DNA of 64,000 nt, from positions 1,809,001 through 1,873,000 of the forward strand of contig NZ_CP115543.1 in the NCBI RefSeq assembly GCF_031834615.1, written 5' to 3'. Shown here piece by piece: positions 50,804-59,061 of this stretch (position 1 is its first letter; each line of letters begins with the position of its first letter). Position numbers and translations under genes: made by a program. The notes below the pieces were generated by a model, which searched no databases, was not told the DNA's origin, and saw only the letters and a program-made list of their open reading frames with translations. Source of the stretch: Stenotrophomonas aracearum (GTDB lineage: Bacteria > Pseudomonadota > Gammaproteobacteria > Xanthomonadales > Xanthomonadaceae).

Positions 50804-52786
50804 TTACGCCGCCTGCGGCACCCGCAGCGAGCGCACCAGGCCGCCGATGTCGACGATCAGTGCAACGCGGCCATCACCCAGGATGGTGGCACCGGAGACC
50901 CCACCGATACGCCGGTAGTTGTTCTCGATGTTCTTCACCACCACCTGCTGCTGGCCGACCAGTTCGTCGACCTCCAGCGCGATTTTCTGGCCATCGCCTT
51001 CGACCACCACCACCAGCGAGTCCTCGCTGTTGCGGCGGCCATACCCGTAGTACTCGCTGAGCGACAGGATCGGCAGGTATTCGCCACGCACGCGCAGCAC
51101 GCGGCCTTCGCCGGCCATCGAGCGCACGTCTTCGGCCTGCGGTTGCAATGCTTCAAGCACGTAGGCCAGCGGCAGGATGAGGGTTTCGCCGGCCACCGAG
51201 ACGGTCATGCCGTCGAGGATGGCCAGGGTCAGCGGCAGGCGGATCAGCACGCGGGTGCCGTTGCCGGTCCTGCTTTCCAGCTGCACTTCGCCGCCCAGCG
51301 CCTGGATGTTGCGGCGGACCACGTCCATGCCCACGCCACGACCGGACAGGTCGGTGACCGCGTCGGCAGTGGAGAAGCCGGGCTGGAAGATCAGGTCCCA
51401 GACCTGCGCATCGGTGGGGTTGTCCGGCACGGCAAGGCCACGCTCGTGCGCCTTGGCCAGGATCTTGTCGCGGTTCAGGCCGCGGCCGTCGTCGCTGACT
51501 TCGATCACGATGTGGCCGCCCTGGTGCGAGGCCGCCAGGGTGATGGTGCCGGTTTCGTCCTTGCCGGCGTCGCGGCGGACGTCGGGCATTTCCAGGCCGT
51601 GGTCGATCGAGTTGCGTACCAGGTGGACCAGCGGGTCGGCGATCTTTTCGATCAGGCCCTTGTCCAGCTCGGTGCCTTCGCCGATCGTGCGCAGGCGGAC
51701 CTGCTTGCCCAGGCGCGTGGAGAGGTCGCGGACCAGGCGCGGGAAGCGGCGGAACACCGCGTCCACCGGCAGCATGCGCACGCCGATGACCGCTTCCTGC
51801 AGGTCGCGGGTATTGCGTTCGAGCAGGTCCAGGCCGGCGAACAGCTGCTCGGCGTGCACCGGGTCCAGTGCGTGCGAGACCTGCTTGAGCATGGCCTGGG
51901 TGATGACCAGTTCGCCGACCAGGTTGATCAGCGCGTCGACCTTGTCCACGCTGACGCGGATCGAGGTTTCCGCTTCGCTGGACGCGGCAGCGGGGGCGGC
52001 GGCAGCGGCCGGCGCCGCAGGTGCGGCTGCCGGGGCAGCGGCGACGGGCGCGGCCGGAGCGCTGGTGGCCAGGCTCGGCGGTGCGGCCGGGCGGATGTCC
52101 AGTTCGCAGTCGTCCACGACCCAGGCGAAGGTGTCTTCGATCTTGCTGCGCGGCACCTTGCCGACCAGGCCCAGGTCCCAGGCCAGGTGCGCTTCGAGCG
52201 GATCGAGCTGGTCGAAACCGGGCAGCCGCTCCAGGCGTGCGGCCACCTGCAGCGAACCGAGGTGTTCCAGTTCGCGGATGATGCGCAGCGGGTCGTTGCC
52301 GCTCATGAACAGCGACGGCGCCGGCACGAAGCCGATCTGCCACGCTTCAGGGGTGTCGTCGACCTTGGCGGCGACCGGTGCGGCCGCGCTGGCGGCCTGG
52401 CCGGAGAGCACGGCTTCCAGGCGGGCCTTGATCGCGGCAACGGCCTGCGGGTCGGCCGGCTGGCCGTGTTCGGCTTCGCGCAGCAGGGCGCGCAGCACGT
52501 CCACCGAGGACAGCATGGCATCGACCGCGACCGGCTCCAGTGCGCGCTTGCCGGCGCGCAGTTCGTCCAGCAGCGTTTCCAGCACGTGGGTCAGCGCGGC
52601 GATGGCGTCGAAGCCGAAGGTGCCGGCGCCGCCCTTGATGGAGTGCGCGGCGCGGAACACCGAGTTGATGATTTCCGGATCCTGCTGGCCCGATTCCAGT
52701 GCCAGCAGCCCGGCTTCCATGGCGTCCAGGCCTTCGCGGCTTTCTTCGAAGAAAGTGGCGTGGAAGCGTTGCAGGTCCATGCTCAT
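50804..52786 (-). CDS. cheA: Chemotaxis histidine kinase CheA (first copy)
   Basis: 660 residues. Hpt domain with phospho-accepting His48 (FRAAHSIKGGAG), a central region about 150-260 that could hold a CheY-binding module followed by an Ala/Pro-rich linker, dimerisation domain (VDKVDALINLVGELVITQAML), HATPase_c (HLVRNSIDHGLEMPD, DDGRGLNRDKI, GRGVGMDVVRRNI) and C-terminal CheW-like regulatory domain (VAGETLILPLAYVLEAL). It phosphorylates CheY and CheB in response to receptors. It is the last gene of a STAS-cheY-cheA unit with a sigma-28 promoter. A second, distinct cheA lies at 57237-59057, so two kinases serve the cluster. Confidence 0.95.
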   Translation of the reverse strand: MSMDLQRFHATFFEESREGLDAMEAGLLALESGQQDPEIINSVFRAAHSIKGGAGTFGFDAIAALTHVLETLLDELRAGKRALEPVAVDAMLSSVDVLRALLREAEHGQPADPQAVAAIKARLEAVLSGQAASAAAPVAAKVDDTPEAWQIGFVPAPSLFMSGNDPLRIIRELEHLGSLQVAARLERLPGFDQLDPLEAHLAWDLGLVGKVPRSKIEDTFAWVVDDCELDIRPAAPPSLATSAPAAPVAAAPAAAPAAPAAAAAPAAASSEAETSIRVSVDKVDALINLVGELVITQAMLKQVSHALDPVHAEQLFAGLDLLERNTRDLQEAVIGVRMLPVDAVFRRFPRLVRDLSTRLGKQVRLRTIGEGTELDKGLIEKIADPLVHLVRNSIDHGLEMPDVRRDAGKDETGTITLAASHQGGHIVIEVSDDGRGLNRDKILAKAHERGLAVPDNPTDAQVWDLIFQPGFSTADAVTDLSGRGVGMDVVRRNIQALGGEVQLESRTGNGTRVLIRLPLTLAILDGMTVSVAGETLILPLAYVLEALQPQAEDVRSMAGEGRVLRVRGEYLPILSLSEYYGYGRRNSEDSLVVVVEGDGQKIALEVDELVGQQQVVVKNIENNYRRIGGVSGATILGDGRVALIVDIGGLVRSLRVPQAA

Positions 52787-52834
52787 GGCAGTTCGGGTCC
52801 GGTTACCAAAGGGGAAGGAAGGGGCGGGGCGGGA

Positions 52835-53200
52835 TCAGCCCAGGACTTTCTGGACGGTGGCGACCAGCTGTTCCGGGTTGAACGGCTTGACCAGCCAGCC
52901 GGTGGCACCGGCGGCCTTGCCTTCGGACTTCTTGTCGGCGGCGGACTCGGTGGTCAGCATCAGCATCGGGGTGAACTTGTAGTCCGGCAGCTGGCGCAGT
53001 TCGCGGATCAGCGAGATGCCGTCCATGTTCGGCATGTTCACGTCGGTCACCACCGCATTGAAGCGCTGGCCCTTGGCGCGACCCAGCGCGACCGCGCCGT
53101 CTTCGGCTTCTTCGACGGCAAAGCCGGCCGAGGTGAGGGCGAAGGAAACCATCTGGCGCATCGACGCCGAATCGTCCACCACCAAGATACGTGCGCTCAT
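52835..53200 (-). CDS. cheY: Response regulator CheY (first copy)
   Basis: 121 residues, single REC domain: acidic pair DD at 9-10, phospho-acceptor Asp53 (AVVTDVNMPNMDG), Thr in LMLTTES and Lys104 (WLVKPF). No output domain, so it acts by protein contact with motor or other partners. Its start overlaps the stop of the STAS gene by 4 bp, and cheA follows 48 nt later. Sequence differs clearly from the CheY at 59676, so they are not recent duplicates. Confidence 0.93.
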   Translation of the reverse strand: MSARILVVDDSASMRQMVSFALTSAGFAVEEAEDGAVALGRAKGQRFNAVVTDVNMPNMDGISLIRELRQLPDYKFTPMLMLTTESAADKKSEGKAAGATGWLVKPFNPEQLVATVQKVLG

Positions 53201-53505
53201 GCCGCGTTCTCCACAGATTTCAGGTTGTCATGGGTTGCGTCCAGGCCCAGGGCCTGGGTGACGCCGAGCAGTCGCGCGGCGTCGCGGAAGGTGGCGGTGC
53301 AGCCTTCGAATGCGGTCGGGTTGCCGGCCTGGCGGCGGGCTTCGACGAATGCGCACAGGACCTGCACCGACGCGGTATGGATACGGCCGACCTGGCTGGC
53401 GTCCAGCGTCAGGTCGCCGCCCTGGTCCACCAAGGGGGCCAGGCGTGTTTTGAGCTCGGTGCTGCTCTCGATACCGAGATCATCACCCAGGGCCACAGTG
53501 CTCAT
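53197..53505 (-). CDS. STAS-domain protein (anti-sigma factor antagonist-like) in che operon
   Basis: 102 residues from ATG 53505, with GGAG five nt ahead. A lone STAS domain: IESSTELKTRLAPLVDQGGDLTLDASQVGRIHTASVQVLCAFVEA, with Thr/Ser at the usual phosphorylation loop (HTASVQ). STAS proteins of this kind sit in many bacterial chemotaxis operons, but their target there is not settled. First gene of the STAS-cheY-cheA unit, 31 nt from a strong sigma-28 -10. No partner anti-sigma kinase is seen in the window. Confidence 0.85.
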   Translation of the reverse strand: MSTVALGDDLGIESSTELKTRLAPLVDQGGDLTLDASQVGRIHTASVQVLCAFVEARRQAGNPTAFEGCTATFRDAARLLGVTQALGLDATHDNLKSVENAA

Positions 53506-53535
53506 CGTTGCTCCGGACAAACGGTTCCTAGGTCT

Positions 53536-53562
53536 ATAACGGCTGGCTTTCAGGAACCTTTA
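53536..53562 (-). promoter_or_regulatory. Sigma-28 promoter of STAS-cheY-cheA
   Basis: Minus strand: -35 TAAAGGTT, 11 nt, -10 GCCGTTAT. Near-perfect fit to the enterobacterial/pseudomonad FliA consensus. Confidence 0.85.
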
Positions 53563-53579
53563 GGGGTCCGTGATGGCCG

Positions 53580-54563
53580 TCAATTCAGCAGCTGCGTGGC
53601 ATCCAGCAGGATCATGGGCTGGGCGGTGACCCGGGCGACGCCGCGGAACAGGTCGTTGGAGATCTGGCAGATACGGGCGGTGTCCGGCGGTTCGATCTGG
53701 GAATCGGTCAGGTTGGCGACGTCTTCCACGGCCGAGACGCGCAGGCCCATGGTCTCGCCGTCTTCTTCCAGCACCACGATGCGGGTGTTGGCGTCGTCCT
53801 GGGCCGGACCGGCACCCAGGTGGATGCCGAGGTCCATCACCGGGACCACCTGGCCGCGCAGGTTCATGATGCCGAGCATGGCCGACGGCGTGCCGCGCAG
53901 CGGCAGCAGCGGAACCGGCAACACCACTTCCTGCACCTTCAGCAGTTCGAGGGCATAGGCCTGGGCGCCGCAGCGCAGGCGCAGCCAGCGCGAGGTGCGC
54001 TCGCTGGCGCGGCGGTCGCCACGAGGGCTGGAGGCGGGGTTGCGGGCCTGGGCCTGCAGTTCCTGCCAGCTGTTCGGGCGGCCGGTAGGTGCCAACGGCG
54101 CCGGTGCGGCGGCGCGGGCGACCGGTTGCGGAGCGGGCGCGGGGACGGCGCGTGCAACAGGTGCTGCAACGGGTGCAGCAACAGGTGCGACAGCGCGGGG
54201 CGGTGCAGGCGAAGCAGCAGGCGCAACGGCAGGCGTTGCTGCAACGGCGGGCACGCTGTCGTGGAGCGCTTCTTCGGGCAGATCGTCCCAGCTCGGACGC
54301 GATGCGTCTGCAACAGGGCCCAACGCGGGATCGTTGAGCAGCTCGTCGAGCAGCGCAAGGTTGGCGGGTGCGCCGGGCGAGGTCGGCGTATCGAAGGCAG
54401 GGGCAGCGGGAGCGGCTACCGGGCCAAGCGCCGGATCGTTCAGCAGTTCTTCGAGCAGGGCGAGGTTCGCCGGTGCGCCGGGCGAAGTCGGGGTCTCGAA
54501 CGCGGGCACCGCGTCGCCCAGCAGTTCTTCCAGATAGTCGTCGAGCACGCCCACGGTGTTCAT
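53580..54563 (-). CDS. ParP-like CheW-domain protein with internal duplication
   Basis: 327 residues from ATG 54563. Residues about 18-52 and 52-86 are a tandem duplication: FETPTSPGAPANLALLEELL then FDTPTSPGAPANLALLDELL, each followed by NDPALGPVA. A long Ala/Pro-rich linker (about 100-170) leads to a C-terminal CheW-like/AIF-type domain (SRWLRLRCGAQAYALELLKVQEVVLPV, SAMLGIMNLRGQVVPVMDLGI). The gene is directly coupled (ATGA) to a ParA-family ATPase gene. This pairing is that of ParC/ParP of polarly flagellated vibrios and pseudomonads, where ParP ties chemosensory arrays to the pole. Localisation role is inferred from architecture and context. Confidence 0.8.
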   Translation of the reverse strand: MNTVGVLDDYLEELLGDAVPAFETPTSPGAPANLALLEELLNDPALGPVAAPAAPAFDTPTSPGAPANLALLDELLNDPALGPVADASRPSWDDLPEEALHDSVPAVAATPAVAPAASPAPPRAVAPVAAPVAAPVARAVPAPAPQPVARAAAPAPLAPTGRPNSWQELQAQARNPASSPRGDRRASERTSRWLRLRCGAQAYALELLKVQEVVLPVPLLPLRGTPSAMLGIMNLRGQVVPVMDLGIHLGAGPAQDDANTRIVVLEEDGETMGLRVSAVEDVANLTDSQIEPPDTARICQISNDLFRGVARVTAQPMILLDATQLLN

Positions 54564-55342
54564 GCCGCGCGCTCCATCTGCTGCGCGTCGTCGGCCAGGA
54601 TCCATTCCAGCGCGCGGCGGTACGCCAGCAGGCCGCGGCCGGGGTAGTCGTCCGAGGTCAGCGGCAGGGTCAGGCCGGCGGCGTTGGAGATGCGGGTGTC
54701 GACCGGGATCGCGTCTTCCCACACGCGTTGGCCGTGGCGGTCCTGCATCTGCTTGAGGGTTTCGTTGCCGGCGCGGGTGCGGCGGTCGAACAGCGTCGGC
54801 AGGATCGACATCGGCAGCGGGCGGCGGCGCGAGCGCTCGACCATCTCACCGGTGCGGACCATGCCGTCCAGGCCGTGCAGGGCCAGCGGTTCGGCCTGGG
54901 TCGGGATGATGAGGCGGTCGGCGGCGGCCAGCGCGTTGATCATCAGCAGGCCCAGGGTCGGCGCGCAGTCGAGCAGGATGTAGTCGTGCTGGCCCTGGTG
55001 GCGGGTCATCGCGTTCTGCAGGGCCAGGCCCAGCCCGGGCTGGTTGGCGCTGCGGCGTTCCAGCGTGGCCAGTGCGCCCTGCGCGCAGATGTAATCCAGG
55101 CCCGGCACCGTGCTGGCGTGTGCCAGGGTGCTGAGTTCAGCAGGCGGGGTGCCGAACAGTTCCAGCACGCCGGCCGGCGGCGGGTCCAGCGGCACGTTGA
55201 ACGCGCGGGTCAGCGACGAATGCGGATCCAGGTCGATCAGCAGCACGCGGTGGCCCAGCGTGGCCAGGCCGCGGCCCAGCGCGAGGGTCGTGGTGGTCTT
55301 GCCCACGCCGCCCTTCTGGTTGGCGATTGCCCAGATGCGCAT
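54560..55342 (-). CDS. ParA-family ATPase, ParC-like (polar positioning of chemotaxis arrays)
   Basis: 260 residues. Deviant Walker A NQKGGVGKTTTTLAL near residue 9, Walker A' LLIDLDPHSSLT and Walker B YILLDCAPTLG. It belongs to the Soj/ParA group that lies between motD and the ParP-like gene in polar-flagellate bacteria; there the ATPase (ParC) forms polar gradients that recruit arrays and guide their inheritance at division. It is not next to a parB or parS, so chromosome segregation is unlikely. Its stop overlaps the ParP-like start by 4 bp, and it begins 4 nt after motD. Confidence 0.87.
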   Translation of the reverse strand: MRIWAIANQKGGVGKTTTTLALGRGLATLGHRVLLIDLDPHSSLTRAFNVPLDPPPAGVLELFGTPPAELSTLAHASTVPGLDYICAQGALATLERRSANQPGLGLALQNAMTRHQGQHDYILLDCAPTLGLLMINALAAADRLIIPTQAEPLALHGLDGMVRTGEMVERSRRRPLPMSILPTLFDRRTRAGNETLKQMQDRHGQRVWEDAIPVDTRISNAAGLTLPLTSDDYPGRGLLAYRRALEWILADDAQQMERAA

Positions 55343-55346
55343 CGGT

Positions 55347-56357
55347 TCACTCCTTCATTGCGGGGGGAACGGCGGCGCCAACACGGCTGCCGGCCGGCAC
55401 CGGTGGCAGCTGCACCGGGGCGAGGGGGGAAACAGGGGAAAGCGCCGGCGGCTCCGGTGCGGGTGCCGGCGTGGTGGCGGGCGCTGCGTCGGCGGTGAGC
55501 TGCGGGCCCAGCGGGTCCACGCCCTGCGCGGTGTCGGCGAGGATGATCACATTCACCCGGCGGTTGCGGTTGCGTCCCTGCGCGCTGGCGTTGTCCTCGC
55601 GCGGGCGGAACTGGCCGTAGCCGACCATCGCCAGCCGCGCCGGCTGCACGCCCTGGTCGGCGAACAGGTGCACCACGCTGGCCGCGCGCGCGGCCGAGAG
55701 TTCCCAGTTGGAGGGGAACAGCGCGGTGGCGATCGGCACGTCGTCGGTATGGCCTTCCACGCGCACGCCGTTGGGGGCGTCGTGCAGCACCTGGGCCAGC
55801 GAAGAGAGGGTGTCGCGCGCGTGCACGTCGAGCGTGGCCGAGCCGGTGGTGAACAGGATGTCGCTGTTGATCTCCACTTCGATCCACAGCTCGGTGCGGC
55901 GCACGGTGATCATGCCGCGGTCGATCAGCGGCGCCAGCGTGGCGGTGAGGCGGTCGGCGATGCCGTTGAGCTGGCGCTCGGCGCGCTGCAGCTGTTCCTG
56001 GTTGTGTACCGAGACAGGCATGCGCATCTGCGAGGCCATCGCCGGCAGCAGCGTCGGATCATTGCTGGGCGAGGGCGCGGACGAACCGATCCGGTTGCCG
56101 GCCTTGATCACCGAGGGGCTGTCCCAGCCGCCGCCCTGGACCTGCTGGTTGCCGACCTGGACCGGATTGATGGTGCGCGGCGCGCCGCCGAACGCGGTGG
56201 TCAGGGCGTCGGCCATGACCCGGTACTTGCCCTCGTTGAGCGAGGAGATCGCGTACATCACCACGAAGAAGGCAAGCAGCAGCGTCATGAGGTCGGCGTA
56301 GGGAATCGCCCAGGCCTCATGGTTGGCATGCTCTTCGTGGGCCTTGCGCCGGGCCAT
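55347..56357 (-). CDS. motD: Flagellar motor protein MotD (MotB-like stator subunit)
   Basis: 336 residues. An N-terminal membrane helix with the proton-channel Asp (WAIPYADLMTLLLAFFVVMYA), a plug/linker region, an OmpA-like peptidoglycan-binding domain (TLDVHARDTLSSLAQVLHDAPNGVRVEGHTDDVPI, RRVNVII) and a Pro/Ala-rich C-terminus. With MotC it forms a stator complex anchored to peptidoglycan. The start is 1 nt after the motC stop. Position between motC and parA is that of the second stator set in pseudomonads and xanthomonads; motAB are not in this window. Confidence 0.92.
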   Translation of the reverse strand: MARRKAHEEHANHEAWAIPYADLMTLLLAFFVVMYAISSLNEGKYRVMADALTTAFGGAPRTINPVQVGNQQVQGGGWDSPSVIKAGNRIGSSAPSPSNDPTLLPAMASQMRMPVSVHNQEQLQRAERQLNGIADRLTATLAPLIDRGMITVRRTELWIEVEINSDILFTTGSATLDVHARDTLSSLAQVLHDAPNGVRVEGHTDDVPIATALFPSNWELSAARAASVVHLFADQGVQPARLAMVGYGQFRPREDNASAQGRNRNRRVNVIILADTAQGVDPLGPQLTADAAPATTPAPAPEPPALSPVSPLAPVQLPPVPAGSRVGAAVPPAMKE

Positions 56358-56358
56358 C

Positions 56359-57099
56359 TCAGTGCAGGAACCCGGACAGGTTGGTTTCGATGTTGCGCGG
56401 GTTCTCGCCCTGCGCGATCGAGATCAGGCCTTCGATGATCATCTCGCGGTCGCGGCTGTTGTGGTGGATCACGCTCTTGAGCTTGGCCGAGACCGGCAGG
56501 AACAGCAGGTTGGCCGAGGCGATGCCGTAGATGGTGGCGGTGAACGCGGCGGCGATGCCGTGGCCGAGCTTGCTCGGGTCCGCGAGGTTCTTCATTACCG
56601 CGATCAAGCCGAGCACGGCGCCGATGATGCCCAGGGTGGGGGCGTAGATGCCCATGCCTTCGAACACTTTGGAGGCGGCGAGGTCGCGGCTTTCCTGGCT
56701 GCTCAGTTCGATCTCGAGCATGTGCCGGATCGTTTCCGGCTCGACGCCGTCGACCAGCAGCTGCAGGCCCTTGCGCAGGAACGGGTCGTCCTGGGCCTCG
56801 ACCTGGGTTTCCAGGCCCAGCAGGCCCTGGCGGCGGGCGATGTTGCTCCACTCCACGATCTGGCGGATCAGGTCGCTGCGGTCGGTGCTCGGCGGGCGGA
56901 TGATCCAGCTGACGATCTTGAAGGCGTGCTTGAACACGGCCGGCGAGGTGTGCAGCAGGATCGAGGCGAGGGTGCCGACGATGACGATGACGAAGGCAGC
57001 AGGAGACCACAGCGACGCCAGCCCGGCACCCTTGAGGATGCTGCCGCCGACCAGGGAGGCCAGGGCGAGGAAAAGTCCGATGAGGCTGAGTCTGTCCAT
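56359..57099 (-). CDS. motC: Flagellar motor protein MotC (MotA-like stator subunit)
   Basis: 246 residues with the four-helix MotA layout: two N-terminal helices (SLIGLFLALASLVGGSIL, AAFVIVIVGTLASILLH), a cytoplasmic loop with charged residues that contact FliG (SNIARRQGLLGLE, DDPFLRKGLQLLVDG) and two C-terminal helices (YAPTLGIIGAVLGLI, AAFTATIYGIASANLLFLPV). It forms the proton channel with MotD. First gene of the motC-motD-parA-ParP unit, 8 nt from the -10 of a sigma-28 promoter, so the transcript has a very short leader. Confidence 0.93.
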   Translation of the reverse strand: MDRLSLIGLFLALASLVGGSILKGAGLASLWSPAAFVIVIVGTLASILLHTSPAVFKHAFKIVSWIIRPPSTDRSDLIRQIVEWSNIARRQGLLGLETQVEAQDDPFLRKGLQLLVDGVEPETIRHMLEIELSSQESRDLAASKVFEGMGIYAPTLGIIGAVLGLIAVMKNLADPSKLGHGIAAAFTATIYGIASANLLFLPVSAKLKSVIHHNSRDREMIIEGLISIAQGENPRNIETNLSGFLH

Positions 57100-57106
57100 T
57101 GGTCCG

Positions 57107-57133
57107 ATATCGGCTTGCGTTTGGGGGACTTGA
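57107..57133 (-). promoter_or_regulatory. Sigma-28 promoter of motCD-parC-parP
   Basis: Minus strand: -35 TCAAGTCC, 11 nt, -10 GCCGATAT. The -10 ends only 7 nt from the motC ATG, so the mRNA would start at or within a few bases of the start codon; either the leader is nearly absent or the true start of MotC translation depends on another upstream promoter. Confidence 0.72.
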
Positions 57134-57164
57134 GGTGGGGCGGTGTTGGGTTGGTCGGTGGTTC

Positions 57165-57230
57165 AGCCACGCAGGGCGTGGCTCTACCGGGGTGGACGTT
57201 CGGCGGTAGAGCCACGCCCTGCGTGGCTGC
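57165..57230. repeat. REP dimer between cheA-2 and motC
   Basis: Two arms in inverted orientation, CAGCCACGCAGGGCGTGGCT at 57165 and GTAGAGCCACGCCCTGCGTG at 57207, identical in sequence to the element at 1733. It lies 6 nt past the second cheA stop and could fold into one long hairpin that ends the cheA transcript. Confidence 0.88.
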
Positions 57231-57236
57231 GACCGT

Positions 57237-59057
57237 TCAGCGCAAACCGTCTACGTCCAGAATGAGCGACATGCGGCCGTCGCCGATCAGGGTGGCGCCG
57301 GCGTAGCCGCGCAGGCCGCGCAGGGCCTTGGGCAGCGGCTTGATCACCACTTCCTCGCGGCCGCGGACCTGGTCGACCACCAGGCCGAAACGCGCTTCAC
57401 CGGCCTGCAGCACCACGATGGTGAGCAGCGGCGAGGCGGTCGGCTCCACCGCCAGCCAATGGCGCAGGTCGACCAGCGGCAGGGTGTGCGACTTGCGATC
57501 CAGCACCGCGCGGCCGTCGAACCAGCCCAGCGAGGTGTTGGGCGCATGCAGCACTTCCATCACGCGCGCCAGCGGCAGCGCGTAGATGTCTTCGCCGGCC
57601 TGCACCAGCAGGGTCGGCAGGATCGCGAGGGTCAGCGGCACCCGGATCAGGAAGCGGCTGCCGCGACCCAGTTCCGACTGGATCTGGATCTGGCCGCTCA
57701 ACTCGCGGATGCGCGACTGCACCACGTCCATGCCGACGCCACGGCCGGAAATGTCGGTGACTTCCTGCTTGGTCGAGAAACCAGGCAGGAACACCAGGTG
57801 CAGGCATTCCTCACTGCTCAGGCGGGCGGCCGCTTCGGGGTCGATCAGACCCTTTTCGCGGGCCTTGGCGCGCAGGCGCTCCGGATCGATGCCGGCGCCG
57901 TCGTCCTGCACTTCAATGCTGACGTAGTCGCCTTCCTGCTGCGCCGACAGCCGCACGTTGCCGCTGCGGGTCTTGCCCTGCGCTTCGCGCAGTTCGGGCA
58001 TTTCGATGCCGTGGTCGATCGCGTTGCGCACCAGGTGCACCAGCGGGTCGGCCAGCGCTTCGACCAGGTTGCGGTCCAGCTCGGTTTCCGCGCCGATCAG
58101 TTCCAGCTCCACTTCCTTCTTGAGGTTGCGGGCGACGTCGCGGGCCACCTTGGGGAAGCGCGAGAACACCTTGCCGACCGGCTGCATGCGGGTGCGCATC
58201 ACCGCCGACTGCAGGCGCGCGGTGGCGATGTCCAGGGTCGACACCGCACGGTCCAGCTCTTCGTCATGCAGGCGCGCGCGCAGGGTCTTGAGCCGGTTGC
58301 GCGAGAGCACCAGTTCGCCGATCAGGTTGACGATCGCATCCAGGCGCTTGGTGTCCACGCGCACGGTGTGCTCGGCTTCGGCCACCGGCTTGTTGGCGGC
58401 CGGCTTGGCCGGTGCCGGCGCGGCGACCGGACGCGGCGCGGGCGCCGGTGCAGGCACGGCTGCCTGCACGGCGCCGGGGGCAGCGCCACCGTGCAGCTGG
58501 TCGAGCAGCGCTTCGAATTCGTCTTCGCCGATCAGGCCGTCATCGACCTTTTTCGTGGGCGTCACGGCGGTCGGCGCGGCGCCACCGTGCAGGGTGTCCA
58601 GCAGCGCTTCGAACTCGTCGTCGGTGATCAGGTCACCGTTGGCCGGCGCGGCGGCCGCCACCGGTGCCGGCACTGCCGGACCGTTGACGTCGAACTGCGC
58701 GATCAGTTCCGGCGGGGCATAGCCCGGCTCGGTACCGGCCGACACCGAATCCAGCATCGACTGCAGGTAATCCAGCGACTGCTGGCCGGCATCGAAGTGA
58801 TGCGCCTGCAGCACCGCGTGCCCGGAGCGGGCCATGCCCAGGGTCTCTTCCGCGGCGTGGCACAGTTCCACCATCGCCTGGATGCCGAGGAAACCGGCAC
58901 CGCCCTTGAGCGTGTGGAAGCCGCGGAACACCGCGTTGAGCTGGTCGCTGTCCTGGGGCGACTGCTCCAGCGACACCAGCTGTTCGCCGAGGCGATCCAG
59001 GATTTCCTGGGCCTCGAGGATGAAGTCGGCGGCAATGTCGTCTGGAACAGCACTCAT
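57237..59057 (-). CDS. cheA: Chemotaxis histidine kinase CheA (second copy, flagellar operon)
   Basis: 606 residues. Hpt domain with His48 (FRGFHTLKGGAG), then an Ala/Pro linker with a duplicated motif: DDEFEALLDTLHGGAAP (about 147-163) and EDEFEALLDQLHGGAAP (about 178-194). Dimerisation domain KRLDAIVNLIGELVLSRNRL, HATPase_c with HLVRNAIDHGIEMPE, DDGAGIDPERL and GRGVGMDVVQSRI, and the CheW-like end (VQAGEDIYALPLARVMEVL). No CheY-binding P2 domain is obvious. It follows cheZ (4 nt gap) in the flhF-flhG-fliA-cheY-cheZ-cheA unit and is the likely kinase for swimming. The repeated DEFEALLD motifs may be docking sites. Confidence 0.95.
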   Translation of the reverse strand: MSAVPDDIAADFILEAQEILDRLGEQLVSLEQSPQDSDQLNAVFRGFHTLKGGAGFLGIQAMVELCHAAEETLGMARSGHAVLQAHHFDAGQQSLDYLQSMLDSVSAGTEPGYAPPELIAQFDVNGPAVPAPVAAAAPANGDLITDDEFEALLDTLHGGAAPTAVTPTKKVDDGLIGEDEFEALLDQLHGGAAPGAVQAAVPAPAPAPRPVAAPAPAKPAANKPVAEAEHTVRVDTKRLDAIVNLIGELVLSRNRLKTLRARLHDEELDRAVSTLDIATARLQSAVMRTRMQPVGKVFSRFPKVARDVARNLKKEVELELIGAETELDRNLVEALADPLVHLVRNAIDHGIEMPELREAQGKTRSGNVRLSAQQEGDYVSIEVQDDGAGIDPERLRAKAREKGLIDPEAAARLSSEECLHLVFLPGFSTKQEVTDISGRGVGMDVVQSRIRELSGQIQIQSELGRGSRFLIRVPLTLAILPTLLVQAGEDIYALPLARVMEVLHAPNTSLGWFDGRAVLDRKSHTLPLVDLRHWLAVEPTASPLLTIVVLQAGEARFGLVVDQVRGREEVVIKPLPKALRGLRGYAGATLIGDGRMSLILDVDGLR

Positions 59058-59061
59058 GGTT

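Noticed and set aside
54560..55342. ParA-type gene as a plasmid or chromosome partition gene
   Set aside because: No parB or parS-like site is nearby and it is locked between motD and a CheW-domain gene, which fits the ParC role in polar chemotaxis arrays.
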